Positions 17,752 through 26,926 of a stretch of 64,000 nt of DNA are shown piece after piece (position 1 is the stretch's first letter; the number at the start of each line of letters is the position of its first letter). The stretch lies in contig NZ_ANHX01000092.1 of NCBI RefSeq assembly GCF_000316035.1, forward strand, positions 99,328 through 163,327. The letters are read 5' to 3'. The position numbers were made by a program, and so were the translations under genes. This DNA is from Paenibacillus sp. PAMC 26794 (lineage in GTDB: Bacteria; Bacillota; Bacilli; Paenibacillales; Paenibacillaceae). The notes below the pieces were generated by a model, which ran no database searches, was not told the DNA's origin, and saw nothing but the letters and a program-made list of their open reading frames with translations.

Positions 17752-18849
17752 ATGTATTTAAGACAGGATACACGTCCCGTGAAAGTGGGAAACGTAACGA
17801 TCGGTGGCAGTAACGAAGTCATTATCCAAAGTATGTGTACAACCAAAACGGCAGACGTTGAAGCAACGGTTGCAGAGATTCTGCGACTGGAAGAAGCGGG
17901 TTGTCAAGTGGTACGTGTAACGGTGAATAATGAGGAAGCTGCCGCAGCCATCAAGGAAATCAAAAAACGCATTAATATACCGCTCGTAGCGGACATTCAT
18001 TTCAACTATAAGCTGGCTTTACTTGCGATTGAGAACGGCATCGATAAAGTTCGGATTAATCCAGGTAACATCGGTAAACGTGCAAAAGTGGAAGAAGTGG
18101 TTAAGGCTTGTAAAGACCGCGGCATTCCGATTCGGATTGGAGTAAATGCAGGGTCTTTGGAAAACCATCTCCTTGAGAAGTATGGGTATCCTACGGCAGA
18201 TGCTATGGTAGAAAGTGCATTGTATCACATTGGTATTTTGGAAGAGCTTGATTTCCATGATATCATCGTTTCCCTCAAAGCATCGGATGTGCCGATGGCA
18301 ATTGAGGCGTATACCAAAGCAGCTCAAATCATTCCGTATCCGTTGCATCTTGGGATTACCGAAGCGGGTACATTGTTCTCTGGTACGATCAAAAGCTCCG
18401 CAGGTATGGGAGCCTTATTGTCCATGGGTATTGGTTCTACGATGCGGATCTCACTGAGTGCGGACCCGGTAGAAGAAATCAAGGTTGCTCGTGATCTGCT
18501 CAAAACATTTGGACTCATTACAAATGCAGCTACATTGATCTCCTGCCCAACGTGTGGACGTTTGGACATCGACCTGTTCTCCATTGCCAACGAAGTGGAA
18601 GAGTATATCTCCAAACTGAAGGTGCCGATTAAAGTATCGGTGTTGGGTTGTGCGGTTAATGGTCCAGGTGAGGCCAAAGAAGCGGATATCGGGATTGCCG
18701 GTGCTCGTGGAGAAGGTCTCTTGTTCCGCCACGGCAAGATGATCCGTAAAGTGCCTGAAGAAATCATGGTTGAGGAATTAAAAAAAGAGATCGATAAAAT
18801 CGTCGAAGCCTACGAAGAGACAGGTGTTATTCCTGGTCGTTCGCACTGA
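17752..18849 (+). CDS. ispG: 4-hydroxy-3-methylbut-2-enyl diphosphate synthase (IspG/GcpE)
   Basis: IspG performs the penultimate step of the MEP isoprenoid pathway, reductive ring opening of MEcPP to HMBPP by a 4Fe-4S cluster. The start is the ATG giving MYLRQD, with GGGGAG nine bases upstream, for 365 residues; an in-frame TTG nine codons earlier lies on the SD side. Iron-sulphur ligands are visible as CPTCGR and GCAVNGPGEA near the C-terminus. The TIM-barrel half occupies the first 250 residues. Its place between clpX and lonB is not the B. subtilis arrangement and suggests a later insertion or lineage-specific order. Confidence 0.97.
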   Translation: MYLRQDTRPVKVGNVTIGGSNEVIIQSMCTTKTADVEATVAEILRLEEAGCQVVRVTVNNEEAAAAIKEIKKRINIPLVADIHFNYKLALLAIENGIDKVRINPGNIGKRAKVEEVVKACKDRGIPIRIGVNAGSLENHLLEKYGYPTADAMVESALYHIGILEELDFHDIIVSLKASDVPMAIEAYTKAAQIIPYPLHLGITEAGTLFSGTIKSSAGMGALLSMGIGSTMRISLSADPVEEIKVARDLLKTFGLITNAATLISCPTCGRLDIDLFSIANEVEEYISKLKVPIKVSVLGCAVNGPGEAKEADIGIAGARGEGLLFRHGKMIRKVPEEIMVEELKKEIDKIVEAYEETGVIPGRSH

Positions 18850-18871
18850 TTGATTCATATCTTGTTACAAC

Positions 18872-18904
18872 AAAAGCTCGCCAGCGATGGCGGGCTTTTT
18901 ATTT
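18872..18904 (+). terminator. Terminator of ispG
   Basis: AAAGCTCGCC pairs with GGCGGGCTTT around a five- to six-base loop and is followed by a T-rich tail. Confidence 0.85.
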
Positions 18905-18930
18905 TCTCGCATACAAATTCCGCATCGCCC

Positions 18931-18959
18931 GTTTACGTCGCGTTGAAAAGGCTATACTA
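18931..18959 (+). promoter_or_regulatory. Sigma-F-type forespore promoter for lonB
   Basis: GTTTA, 14 bases and GGCTATACTA match the forespore pattern GYATA, about 15 bases, GGNNANANTR. The -10 part is a full match. It lies between the ispG terminator and the lonB SD sequence. LonB of B. subtilis is known to be sigma-F controlled. Confidence 0.6.
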
Positions 18960-19016
18960 CCAAGTATTAGCATGATCTCATATGAGAATAGCGACAAAAT
19001 AGGAGGATGTGAAGAC

Positions 19017-20771
19017 ATGGAATTTGGTATGGTCATCATGTTGATTCAGTTATTTTTTGGAGTGGTGATTGGTTTGTATTTCTGGAACCTGCTGCGTGGC
19101 CAGAAAACGAACCGCAGTGCCGTTGAGCGTGAATCTCGCAAGGAACTGGAGAAGCTGCGCAAGTTGCGTTCGATCTCACTCACCAAGCCGCTGTCGGAGA
19201 AGACGCGTCCAGCTACCATTAACGATATTGTTGGGCAAAAAGATGGGCTCCGTGCCCTTAAGGCTGCATTATGCAGTGCGAATCCACAACATGTTATTAT
19301 TTATGGTCCTCCCGGAGTCGGGAAGACAGCCGCCGCAAGGGTTGTAATGGAAGAGGCCAAGAAGAATCCATCTTCTCCCTTCAAGCCGGATGCTAAATTC
19401 ACAGAGCTGGATGCAACGACAGCCCGTTTTGATGAACGTGGTATTGCGGACCCCTTAATTGGTTCGGTCCATGATCCGATATATCAAGGAGCAGGAGCCA
19501 TGGGCGTTGCAGGTATTCCACAACCCAAACCGGGTGCCGTGACGAAAGCGCATGGGGGAATGCTTTTTATTGATGAAATTGGTGAATTGCATTCCATCCA
19601 GATGAATAAGCTGTTGAAAGTACTGGAGGATCGCAAGGTGTTTTTGGAGAGTGCGTACTATAACTCGGAAGACACGCATACTCCTGCTTATATCCACGAT
19701 ATTTTTCAAAACGGCCTGCCGGCCGATTTCCGCCTTGTCGGAGCGACGACCCGTTCGTCTCATGAGCTGCCACCAGCTTTGCGTTCACGGTGCATGGAAG
19801 TCTATTTCCGTCCTTTATTACCTGAGGAGATTGGACGAATTGCAGAAGACGCTGTACAAAAAATAGGGTTTAGCCCATGTCCGGATGCCGTTGATGTGGT
19901 CAAGCGATATGCAACCAATGGCCGCGAAGCGGTTAATATCATTCAGCTGGCAGCAGGACTTGCGCTGACAGAGAAACGTGAGACGCTCCAGGCGTCCGAT
20001 GTGGAGTGGGTAGCTAGTAGCAGCCAGATTCAGCCAAGGCCAGATCGCAAGGTACCTTCGCAGCCACAGGTGGGGTTTGTGAATGGTTTGGCGGTATACG
20101 GCCCGAATATGGGAACTATTTTGGAGATCGAAGTGTCTGCTGTTCCGGCTCTCAAAAACCAAGGCCGAATCAACATTACAGGTGTTGTGGATGAAGAAGA
20201 GATTGGAGGCGGTTCGCGTACACTCCGGCGAAAAAGTATGGCCAAAGGCTCGGTTGAAAATGTGTTAACCGTATTAAAAGCCATGGGTATTCGTCCGAAT
20301 GATTACGATTTACACGTGAATTTCCCAGGTGGGACGCCTATTGATGGTCCCTCCGCCGGGATTGCCATGGCGACTGCCATTACATCAGCCATTCAGGGGC
20401 GCCCTGTGGATCATGAGACAGCGATGACTGGCGAGATCAGTATTCATGGTCGGGTTAAGCCTATTGGTGGCGTGCTGGCCAAGGTGGAGGCTGCCTTTCA
20501 GGCAGGAGCGAAGACCGTTATTATTCCCGCGGAGAACTGGCAGTCCATTTTTGAGAATCTGGATGGCTTGCGCGTTATCCCGGTAGATACGGTACAGGAC
20601 GTATTCCGTGAAGTGTTCGCCTGGGTTCCGGAATCACAACAGATGGAACAAACGAAGCTTGCAGAGGAGACCGTTGCACCTGCACCGGAGATTTTTCCGC
20701 CGGCGTCCGCTTCCTATTTGCGTGCGGACGTGCCTCGTCCAGGACAGGTTACAGATTCGGGAAGCTGCTAA
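19017..20771 (+). CDS. lonB: ATP-dependent protease LonB, membrane-anchored
   Basis: LonB is the sporulation-associated Lon-family protease. The 584-residue protein begins at the ATG after AGGAGG; the frame is open upstream to 18972 without an SD sequence. One N-terminal membrane helix (about residues 4-24) is followed by the AAA+ domain with Walker A GPPGVGKTAA and Walker B MLFIDEIGE. The C-terminal protease domain has the Ser446 (DGPSAGIA) and Lys489 (GGVLAKVEAA) dyad. It lacks the large N-terminal substrate domain of the adjacent Lon. The sigma-F-like promoter indicates forespore expression. It lies directly upstream of lonA, as in B. subtilis. Confidence 0.96.
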   Translation: MEFGMVIMLIQLFFGVVIGLYFWNLLRGQKTNRSAVERESRKELEKLRKLRSISLTKPLSEKTRPATINDIVGQKDGLRALKAALCSANPQHVIIYGPPGVGKTAAARVVMEEAKKNPSSPFKPDAKFTELDATTARFDERGIADPLIGSVHDPIYQGAGAMGVAGIPQPKPGAVTKAHGGMLFIDEIGELHSIQMNKLLKVLEDRKVFLESAYYNSEDTHTPAYIHDIFQNGLPADFRLVGATTRSSHELPPALRSRCMEVYFRPLLPEEIGRIAEDAVQKIGFSPCPDAVDVVKRYATNGREAVNIIQLAAGLALTEKRETLQASDVEWVASSSQIQPRPDRKVPSQPQVGFVNGLAVYGPNMGTILEIEVSAVPALKNQGRINITGVVDEEEIGGGSRTLRRKSMAKGSVENVLTVLKAMGIRPNDYDLHVNFPGGTPIDGPSAGIAMATAITSAIQGRPVDHETAMTGEISIHGRVKPIGGVLAKVEAAFQAGAKTVIIPAENWQSIFENLDGLRVIPVDTVQDVFREVFAWVPESQQMEQTKLAEETVAPAPEIFPPASASYLRADVPRPGQVTDSGSC

Positions 20772-20796
20772 GCGCTTCCCTTCATTGGTTTTTTAT
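20759..20796 (+). terminator. Weak terminator-like hairpin after lonB
   Basis: GGGAAGC pairs with GCTTCCC around an eight-base loop at the lonB stop codon. The T-rich run TTGGTTTTTT begins only six bases later, so termination may be partial. Confidence 0.45.
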
Positions 20797-20814
20797 GTGA
20801 ACATTTGATAGAAT
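20785..20814 (+). promoter_or_regulatory. Candidate promoter for lonA
   Basis: TTGGTT, an 18-base spacer and TAGAAT would start transcription near 20821. That is downstream of the ATG at 20816, which supports the later lon start at 20858. Confidence 0.5.
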
Positions 20815-20857
20815 AATGAATGACTACAACCTGAGAGCCATTGGAGGTGTGAAAGCG

Positions 20858-23224
20858 ATGGGACCGAGCAAAGCGAAAGGTCGTCGTTTTCCTTTACTGC
20901 CTTTAAGAGGACTTCTCGTCTACCCGAGTATGGTACTGCATCTCGATGTGGGCCGGGAGAAATCGGTCAAGGCTTTAGAAAAAGCGATGGTAGAAGAACA
21001 TCTGATTCTCCTATGTTCCCAAGCCGAAGTAAATATTGAAGAACCAACACAAGAGGACATTTTCAAAATCGGAACCGTGGCCAAGGTCAGACAGATGCTG
21101 AAGCTTCCGAACGGTACGATTCGTGTACTCGTGGAAGGCTTGGAACGGGCTGAAATTATTGAATATACGGACAACGAGGAATATTATGAAGTACTGGCAA
21201 AAGAGCTGCCTGAAGAGGAGAATACCCATCCGGAGACGGATGCCTTGATGCGTACTGTTCTGAACCAGTTCGAGAATTATATTAATCTGTCCAAAAAAGT
21301 GACACCCGAGACACTTGCGGCTGTGTCTGATATTGAAGAACCGGGGCGATTGGCCGATGTCATCACGAGTCACCTGTCCCTGAAGATCAAGGATAAACAG
21401 GAAATTCTGGAGACCATCGACGTTCGGGCACGTCTGGAGAAATTGCTGGACATCCTGAATAACGAACGCGAAGTGCTGGAGCTTGAACGCAAAATCAGCC
21501 AACGTGTGAAGAAACAGATGGAAAAAACGCAGAAGGAATATTATTTGCGCGAGCAGATGAAAGCGATCCAGAAAGAACTGGGTGAAAAAGAAGGCCGTGC
21601 AGGTGAGGTCGAGGAACTTCGCACTCAGATGGAAGAACTCGGCTTGCCGGACAAGGTGAAAGAAAAGGTCGAGAAAGAAATTGATCGACTGGAGAAAATG
21701 CCTGCAAGTTCAGCTGAGGGCGGAGTCATTCGCAACTACGTGGATTGGCTGCTTGGCCTTCCTTGGAGTCAGATGACAGCAGATGATCTGGATATCCAAA
21801 AAGCCGAAGATGTGCTCAATGCAGATCATTACGGACTGGAAAAGCCCAAAGAGCGTGTGCTTGAATATCTGGCTGTCCAGAAGCTCGTCAAGAAGCTCAA
21901 AGGGCCAATTCTCTGTCTGGTTGGACCTCCAGGGGTCGGTAAAACATCACTTGCCCGTTCGATCGCCAGATCGCTGGGTCGGGAGTTTGTAAGAATCTCT
22001 CTTGGCGGCGTGCGGGATGAAGCAGAGATTCGTGGGCATCGACGTACCTATGTAGGAGCTATGCCTGGGCGTATCATCCAGGGGATGAAGACGGCAGGTT
22101 CACTGAATCCGGTATTCCTGCTGGACGAGATTGATAAGATGGCTTCAGATTTCCGCGGAGATCCTTCCGCAGCGTTACTTGAGGTACTTGATCCGGAACA
22201 GAATAATACGTTTAGTGATCATTTTGTAGAATTGCCGTTTGACTTATCCAACGTTATGTTTATAACAACTGCCAACACGGTACACAACATTCCGCGTCCA
22301 CTACTGGATCGGATGGAAATGCTCAATATTCCTGGTTACACGGAGCTGGAGAAGCAACAAATTGCGAAAAACTATTTGCTGCCCAAACAGAAACAGGACC
22401 ATGGTTTGCAAGAAGAACAACTGGAAATCCCGGATGACGCGCTGTTGCGTGTGATTCGCGAATATACACGGGAGTCGGGTGTGCGTAATCTGGAACAGCA
22501 GATGGCTTCGTTGTGCCGGAAAGCTGCCAAGAACATCGTATCTGGTGTGGAAGGTCAGATCAATATCACATCAGATGAGATCAAAGACTACCTTGGGCCT
22601 GGCAAGTTCCGTTATGGCATGGCCGAACTGGAAGATCAGATTGGTACCGTAACAGGTCTTGCTTGGACTGAAGTGGGTGGAGATACCCTTATCATTGAAG
22701 TGACGGTCGTGCCTGGAACAGGTAAATTGACTCTCACAGGTAAACTGGGTGATGTCATGAAGGAATCGGCTCAAGCCGCATTCAGTTACACCCGTTCCAA
22801 AGCTACACAGCTCGGGATTGCACCTGACTTCCATGAGAAGAACGATATCCACATTCACGTTCCTGAAGGAGCCATTCCGAAGGATGGTCCGTCTGCCGGA
22901 ATTACGATGGCAACAGCATTAATCTCAGCTTTGACGAACAAACATGTGTCCAAAGATATCGCGATGACTGGTGAAATAACACTGCGTGGACGTGTGCTGC
23001 CGATTGGTGGTCTGAAAGAGAAATCACTGGCAGCCCATCGTGCCGGCTATAAAAAAATATTATTACCCAAAGATAACGAACGGGACCTGCGTGACATTCC
23101 AGACAGCATCAAGGAAGATGTGGAATTTGTTCCTGTAGCCCATATGGATCAGGTATTGCAGCATGCACTTGTTGAGCAGACAGGAATTTCACCTGTAATC
23201 CACGTATCTGAAAGGTTCGTATGA
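20858..23224 (+). CDS. lon: ATP-dependent protease Lon (LonA)
   Basis: Lon is a cytosolic AAA+ serine protease that degrades misfolded and regulatory proteins. The chosen ATG (MGPSKAKG) has GGAGGT nine bases upstream, giving 788 residues; an ATG 14 codons earlier precedes the likely transcript start. The N-terminal LON substrate domain begins at FPLLPLRGLLVYP. A coiled-coil middle follows, with REQMKAIQKELGE. Walker A is GPPGVGKT at 356-363. The catalytic dyad is Ser679 (DGPSAGIT) and Lys722 (GGLKEKSLAA). A strong terminator follows, so it is transcribed separately from ysxC. Confidence 0.98.
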   Translation: MGPSKAKGRRFPLLPLRGLLVYPSMVLHLDVGREKSVKALEKAMVEEHLILLCSQAEVNIEEPTQEDIFKIGTVAKVRQMLKLPNGTIRVLVEGLERAEIIEYTDNEEYYEVLAKELPEEENTHPETDALMRTVLNQFENYINLSKKVTPETLAAVSDIEEPGRLADVITSHLSLKIKDKQEILETIDVRARLEKLLDILNNEREVLELERKISQRVKKQMEKTQKEYYLREQMKAIQKELGEKEGRAGEVEELRTQMEELGLPDKVKEKVEKEIDRLEKMPASSAEGGVIRNYVDWLLGLPWSQMTADDLDIQKAEDVLNADHYGLEKPKERVLEYLAVQKLVKKLKGPILCLVGPPGVGKTSLARSIARSLGREFVRISLGGVRDEAEIRGHRRTYVGAMPGRIIQGMKTAGSLNPVFLLDEIDKMASDFRGDPSAALLEVLDPEQNNTFSDHFVELPFDLSNVMFITTANTVHNIPRPLLDRMEMLNIPGYTELEKQQIAKNYLLPKQKQDHGLQEEQLEIPDDALLRVIREYTRESGVRNLEQQMASLCRKAAKNIVSGVEGQINITSDEIKDYLGPGKFRYGMAELEDQIGTVTGLAWTEVGGDTLIIEVTVVPGTGKLTLTGKLGDVMKESAQAAFSYTRSKATQLGIAPDFHEKNDIHIHVPEGAIPKDGPSAGITMATALISALTNKHVSKDIAMTGEITLRGRVLPIGGLKEKSLAAHRAGYKKILLPKDNERDLRDIPDSIKEDVEFVPVAHMDQVLQHALVEQTGISPVIHVSERFV

Positions 23225-23231
23225 AGAGTAG

Positions 23232-23274
23232 ACCGTTCTGCGGAGGCTTCGGCGTCCGCTGGAACGGTTTTTTT
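23232..23274 (+). terminator. Terminator of lon
   Basis: ACCGTTC pairs with GAACGGT with a second inner stem (GGAGGC/GCGTCC, imperfect), followed by seven T residues. Confidence 0.85.
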
Positions 23275-23354
23275 GGTATGATAGAACAATCCATGGCATA
23301 ATACCATCAACAGGTTATGCTTAGCACAGGCGTGCAAGAGAGGAAAGATACAAT

Positions 23355-24011
23355 ATGAAAGTAAATCAATCTGAATTTATTATCAGTGCCGTTCGGCCTG
23401 AACAATACCCTGAGGACGGTCTGCCAGAGATTGCTTTGGCGGGACGCTCCAATGTGGGGAAATCTTCCCTGATCAACCGTTTGATCAATCGTAAAAATCT
23501 GGCTCGGACAAGTTCAACACCGGGTAAGACACAGCAACTGAACTACTATAAAATTAATCAGGATCTCTACTTCGTCGATTTCCCGGGGTATGGCTATGCC
23601 AAAGTTTCGAAAGAGCAGCGTTTTGCCTGGGGCAAAATGATGGAGAAATATTTGTTGGGACGCGAAGAATTGAAACTGGTCATGCAGATGGTGGATATGA
23701 GACATGAACCGTCCAAAGAGGACAAGATGATGAACGAATGGCTTCGTCATAATGGACTGCCTTTGGTTGTCGTAGCAACCAAGATGGACAAGATTCCAAA
23801 AACCCGCAGAGCCAAATATATCAAAGTCATTAAGGAATCACTGGGTCTACGTTCAGGGGATCTGTTTGTACCTTTTTCATCCGAAGAAGGATTGGGGAAG
23901 GAAGAGTTATGGGACATCATCACCCGCCATGCCCGCATCGATAAGTATGCACCAGTGCTGGAAGCAGAGGGTGCTTCTGATGAGGAAGAAACCAACGAAA
24001 TTAACGGATAA
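23355..24011 (+). CDS. ysxC: Ribosome biogenesis GTP-binding protein YsxC/EngB
   Basis: This is an essential TrmE-Era-EngA-Septin-like GTPase required for 50S ribosomal subunit assembly. The 218-residue protein has the G1 motif GRSNVGKS at residues 30-37, a switch region with SSTPGKTQQLNYY, G3 DFPGYGYA and G4 TKMDK. The C-terminal acidic tail (GASDEEETNEING) is not part of the GTPase fold. AGAGGAAAG precedes the ATG. The position directly after lon is the same as in B. subtilis. Confidence 0.97.
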   Translation: MKVNQSEFIISAVRPEQYPEDGLPEIALAGRSNVGKSSLINRLINRKNLARTSSTPGKTQQLNYYKINQDLYFVDFPGYGYAKVSKEQRFAWGKMMEKYLLGREELKLVMQMVDMRHEPSKEDKMMNEWLRHNGLPLVVVATKMDKIPKTRRAKYIKVIKESLGLRSGDLFVPFSSEEGLGKEELWDIITRHARIDKYAPVLEAEGASDEEETNEING

Positions 24012-24278
24012 CCGAGGTAGTATACCGTTTTAGTGCAGGAAAGTGAGCATGCTAAGTGAATTTTTGATGAGATTCAGATTAATCCGGTTTTTTAAGGGAT
24101 TTCGTGACAATTCATCATCTGGGTCTGGAGAAAAATAACGTTAGGGTAGTGTATAATGAGCATAGGTGCATATTGCCAACAGTACCAAAATTACCGGCCA
24201 TGCCGGCCTGAAGAATTTTGAGATGACTGCTACATGTGCAGGAAGGCAAAACAATCGGGAAAGAATTGAGGGATTTGT

Positions 24279-24866
24279 ATGGCTCAGCGGTTAGCCACAG
24301 AGTACGTTAAGGCCACTATGAAATTGTCAGAACCCCAGTTGCATCAGTTTTTGCGCATGACAGAAGACGGCAGGCTTCATCACCGGGTTAAGGTGTTGGA
24401 CAATGGTTGTCAGGAGGTTGTGCTGGGGGATGTAAGTGGAGAAGAAGTGCATTTCCCTTTTGACCGCATAGAAGGATTTTATATCTGTGAGTTATCTTGC
24501 CGCCTGGTGAATCTGCATCTGACCAACGTTGTCCGGAAGCTCTTTGTGACTTTTAAGGGTGACGGGGTCGTTCATCGGATCTATAAAGGGTTCACCATGA
24601 CGTATGTTTATGCTCAAGGCACTGTCCGCAAAATTGTGGAGAAGACCGGGGAGAACACCCGAGTGATCTATGAATACAAAAATACGTTGCTTGAATTGCA
24701 ACATCTGTTCCAGGCCAGAGATGTAGAACGCGAAATCAACCGTGTGTATGCCGAGATCGATTCACTGCTGGACACTAGAAAAGATGCGACTGCTGATCAG
24801 CTCCATCAGATTGATGAGACCCTTGCTCGTCATCAAAAACGGTTGTTTGAGCTTGAAGCTTATTAG
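24279..24866 (+). CDS. Conserved hypothetical protein between ysxC and hemA
   Basis: I do not recognise this gene. It occupies the position of B. subtilis ysxD but does not look like a membrane protein. The 195-residue product has an N-terminal helix (about 1-30), a middle region rich in beta-strand-like segments (VHFPFDRIEGFYIC, VRKLFVTFKGDG, GFTMTYVYAQG) and a C-terminal region (about 140-195) with heptad-like charged residues suggesting a coiled coil. A GAGGG-type SD sequence precedes the ATG. The preceding 267-base gap (24012-24278) contains a short CCGGC/GCCGG palindrome near 24195 and no other gene. Confidence 0.75.
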   Translation: MAQRLATEYVKATMKLSEPQLHQFLRMTEDGRLHHRVKVLDNGCQEVVLGDVSGEEVHFPFDRIEGFYICELSCRLVNLHLTNVVRKLFVTFKGDGVVHRIYKGFTMTYVYAQGTVRKIVEKTGENTRVIYEYKNTLLELQHLFQARDVEREINRVYAEIDSLLDTRKDATADQLHQIDETLARHQKRLFELEAY

Positions 24867-25535
24867 CTTAAAATTGTATGTTTATAAACGTATATGTATA
24901 TAATGAATTCCCTTGTATCTTCCGAGCAGTGGCACTCGCCAATGTGGAGGTTTCAGGGGGATTTTTTGATGTGAGATCGAATATTCCGAATTGAAAATAT
25001 TTATTTTACAATCTTCTGGAAAAGGGTTGATTTCACTTTGATTCAATGTTATTTTTAATCTCGTTGAAAACAATATAGGAACCAGGATTCACTCAGGACA
25101 TTATATGTTGCGAGAGATTTTTCCCTCGGGAAGTGAATGACGTAGGTCCTAGTTGAAACACCAGAGATGAACAACCAGATTGAACGGGTTTAAATAAAAA
25201 GTATATTGCATACACAATGTTCACATATCGGGATGGACACATAACCTCCCAAACTCTAATAGTCATGGAATAATTCCATGGCTATTTGTTTTAATATGCG
25301 TATCGTTATGAATATTCATAATCGACACTTTTTAACGCATAACGGTGAACTTTGGTGAGACACTACAATAAATGACAGTGCATATGATGATGAACATGGT
25401 GATTTCATAAACATTTCATAAAAATGACCCGGTCACGGCTATGATGTGTGATATAATTAACCATGTCAATCATAAATGGATAGACATATGCAGTAAGCAC
25501 TTTGATTGGAAATTTATTAGGCAGGTGAACTTGCA
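24867..25535. other. 669-base intergenic region upstream of hemA
   Basis: No credible gene is visible on either strand. It contains a terminator-like hairpin at 25258-25292 (AATAG-CATGGAA paired with TTCCATG-CTATT, then TTTGTTTT), which could end a small transcript beginning earlier in the gap. The hemA promoter lies near its end. The rest is AT-rich sequence without a riboswitch I recognise. Confidence 0.55.
25449..25457 (+). promoter_or_regulatory. Extended -10 promoter for the hem operon
   Basis: TGATATAAT is a perfect extended -10 element 79 bases before the hemA ATG. The sequence at the -35 position is poor (CGGTCA with a 16-base spacer), as is common with extended -10 promoters. Confidence 0.6.
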
Positions 25536-26921
25536 ATGCACATCGTTGTCGTTGGTTTGAATTATCGCACGGCGCCTGTAGAGGTTAGGGAACGATTCAC
25601 ATTTGCAGAAAAGGACTTGTCTGAAGCGCTGCAGCAGCTCAAGCTGACCAAGAGTGTATTGGAAGGTGTAATCGTAGCCACATGTAACCGTACCGAGTTG
25701 TATGTTGTGGTGGACCGTCTTCACATGTGTGGTTATTTTATTCGAACATTCATGGAACAATGGTTTAATGTACCACGGGAAGAATTTACGCAACACTTAT
25801 ATATATATGAAGATGATCAAGCCATGCGCCATTTGTTCCGTGTCATCTGCGGACTAGATTCCATGGTCATTGGTGAGACTCAGATTCTTGGACAGGTGAA
25901 ACAGGCTTTTCTTAAAGCACAGGAAGAGAAATCAACAGGTACCTGGTTTAATAAGTTATTTAAGCAGGCAGTTACATTGGGTAAACGGGCACATTCGGAG
26001 ACTTCCATCGGGGAGAGCGCCGTATCTGTCAGTTATGCTGCTGTTGAACTCGGTAAGAGAATATTTGGCATGTTCACAGACAAGAAGGTGCTCATTTTGG
26101 GTGCCGGCAAGATGAGTGAACTAACCGTGAAACATCTCTATGCCAACGGGGCATCCGAGGTCATCGTGGCGAATCGCACGCTCGCAAGAGCTGAAGAATT
26201 GGCAGCCAAGTTCCGGGGTACACCTTGTACGATGGAACAGGCATTAGATCGACTTAATGAAGTTGATATTGTGATTAGTTCCACTGGAGCTGAACGTTAT
26301 GTCATGGATGCAGCAGTGGTACGAGAGAGTATGAAGCGTCGTCAATCTCGTCCATTGTTCCTGATTGATATTGCGGTTCCACGCGATATTGATCCGGCGA
26401 TTGGTGAATTATCCAATGTATTTCTCTATGACATTGATGATCTGGAAGGAATCGTGGAGAGCAACCTGGAGATGCGTAAGGTGGAAGCTGCCAAGATTGA
26501 GAGAATGATTGAGCTTGAGATGGAGGATTATTACCATTGGCTCAAAACGTTAGGTGTTCGTCCCGTTATTCGTGCTTTGCAGGAAAAAGGTGTCTCCATT
26601 CATGAAGAAACGATGGATAGCCTGTTTAATAAACTTCCTGAGCTGGATGAACATCAACGTAAAGTCATTCGTCGTTTGACCAAGAGTATTGTGAACCAAA
26701 TGACGACAGATCCGATTAATCGGATTAAGGAAATGGCAGGCACGAAGCAAGGTGATGAAGCTCTACGCATGTTTACTCAGATTTTCGCTCTGGAAGATGC
26801 AGTAGAGATGGCCGCTGAAAAAGTGAGTCAGAGTGATGCCACAGCTCTGGCGAAACCAGCCGCTCACCTTAACGAAAACCGGCAAGACCCCGTGCCGGCT
26901 TATGCTCCGGCAGGCGTATAA
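25536..26921 (+). CDS. hemA: Glutamyl-tRNA reductase
   Basis: HemA reduces glutamyl-tRNA(Glu) to glutamate-1-semialdehyde with NADPH, the first committed step of C5 tetrapyrrole synthesis. The 461-residue protein has the catalytic Cys50 in VATCNRTE. The signature HLFRVICGLDSMVIGETQIL follows. An NADPH-binding Rossmann segment has ILGAGKMSEL, and a C-terminal dimerisation helix region ends the protein. The last 35 residues are low-complexity (Ala, Pro) and not part of the core. It is the first gene of the hem operon and overlaps or nearly abuts the next gene. Confidence 0.98.
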   Translation: MHIVVVGLNYRTAPVEVRERFTFAEKDLSEALQQLKLTKSVLEGVIVATCNRTELYVVVDRLHMCGYFIRTFMEQWFNVPREEFTQHLYIYEDDQAMRHLFRVICGLDSMVIGETQILGQVKQAFLKAQEEKSTGTWFNKLFKQAVTLGKRAHSETSIGESAVSVSYAAVELGKRIFGMFTDKKVLILGAGKMSELTVKHLYANGASEVIVANRTLARAEELAAKFRGTPCTMEQALDRLNEVDIVISSTGAERYVMDAAVVRESMKRRQSRPLFLIDIAVPRDIDPAIGELSNVFLYDIDDLEGIVESNLEMRKVEAAKIERMIELEMEDYYHWLKTLGVRPVIRALQEKGVSIHEETMDSLFNKLPELDEHQRKVIRRLTKSIVNQMTTDPINRIKEMAGTKQGDEALRMFTQIFALEDAVEMAAEKVSQSDATALAKPAAHLNENRQDPVPAYAPAGV

Positions 26922-26926
26922 GGCGG

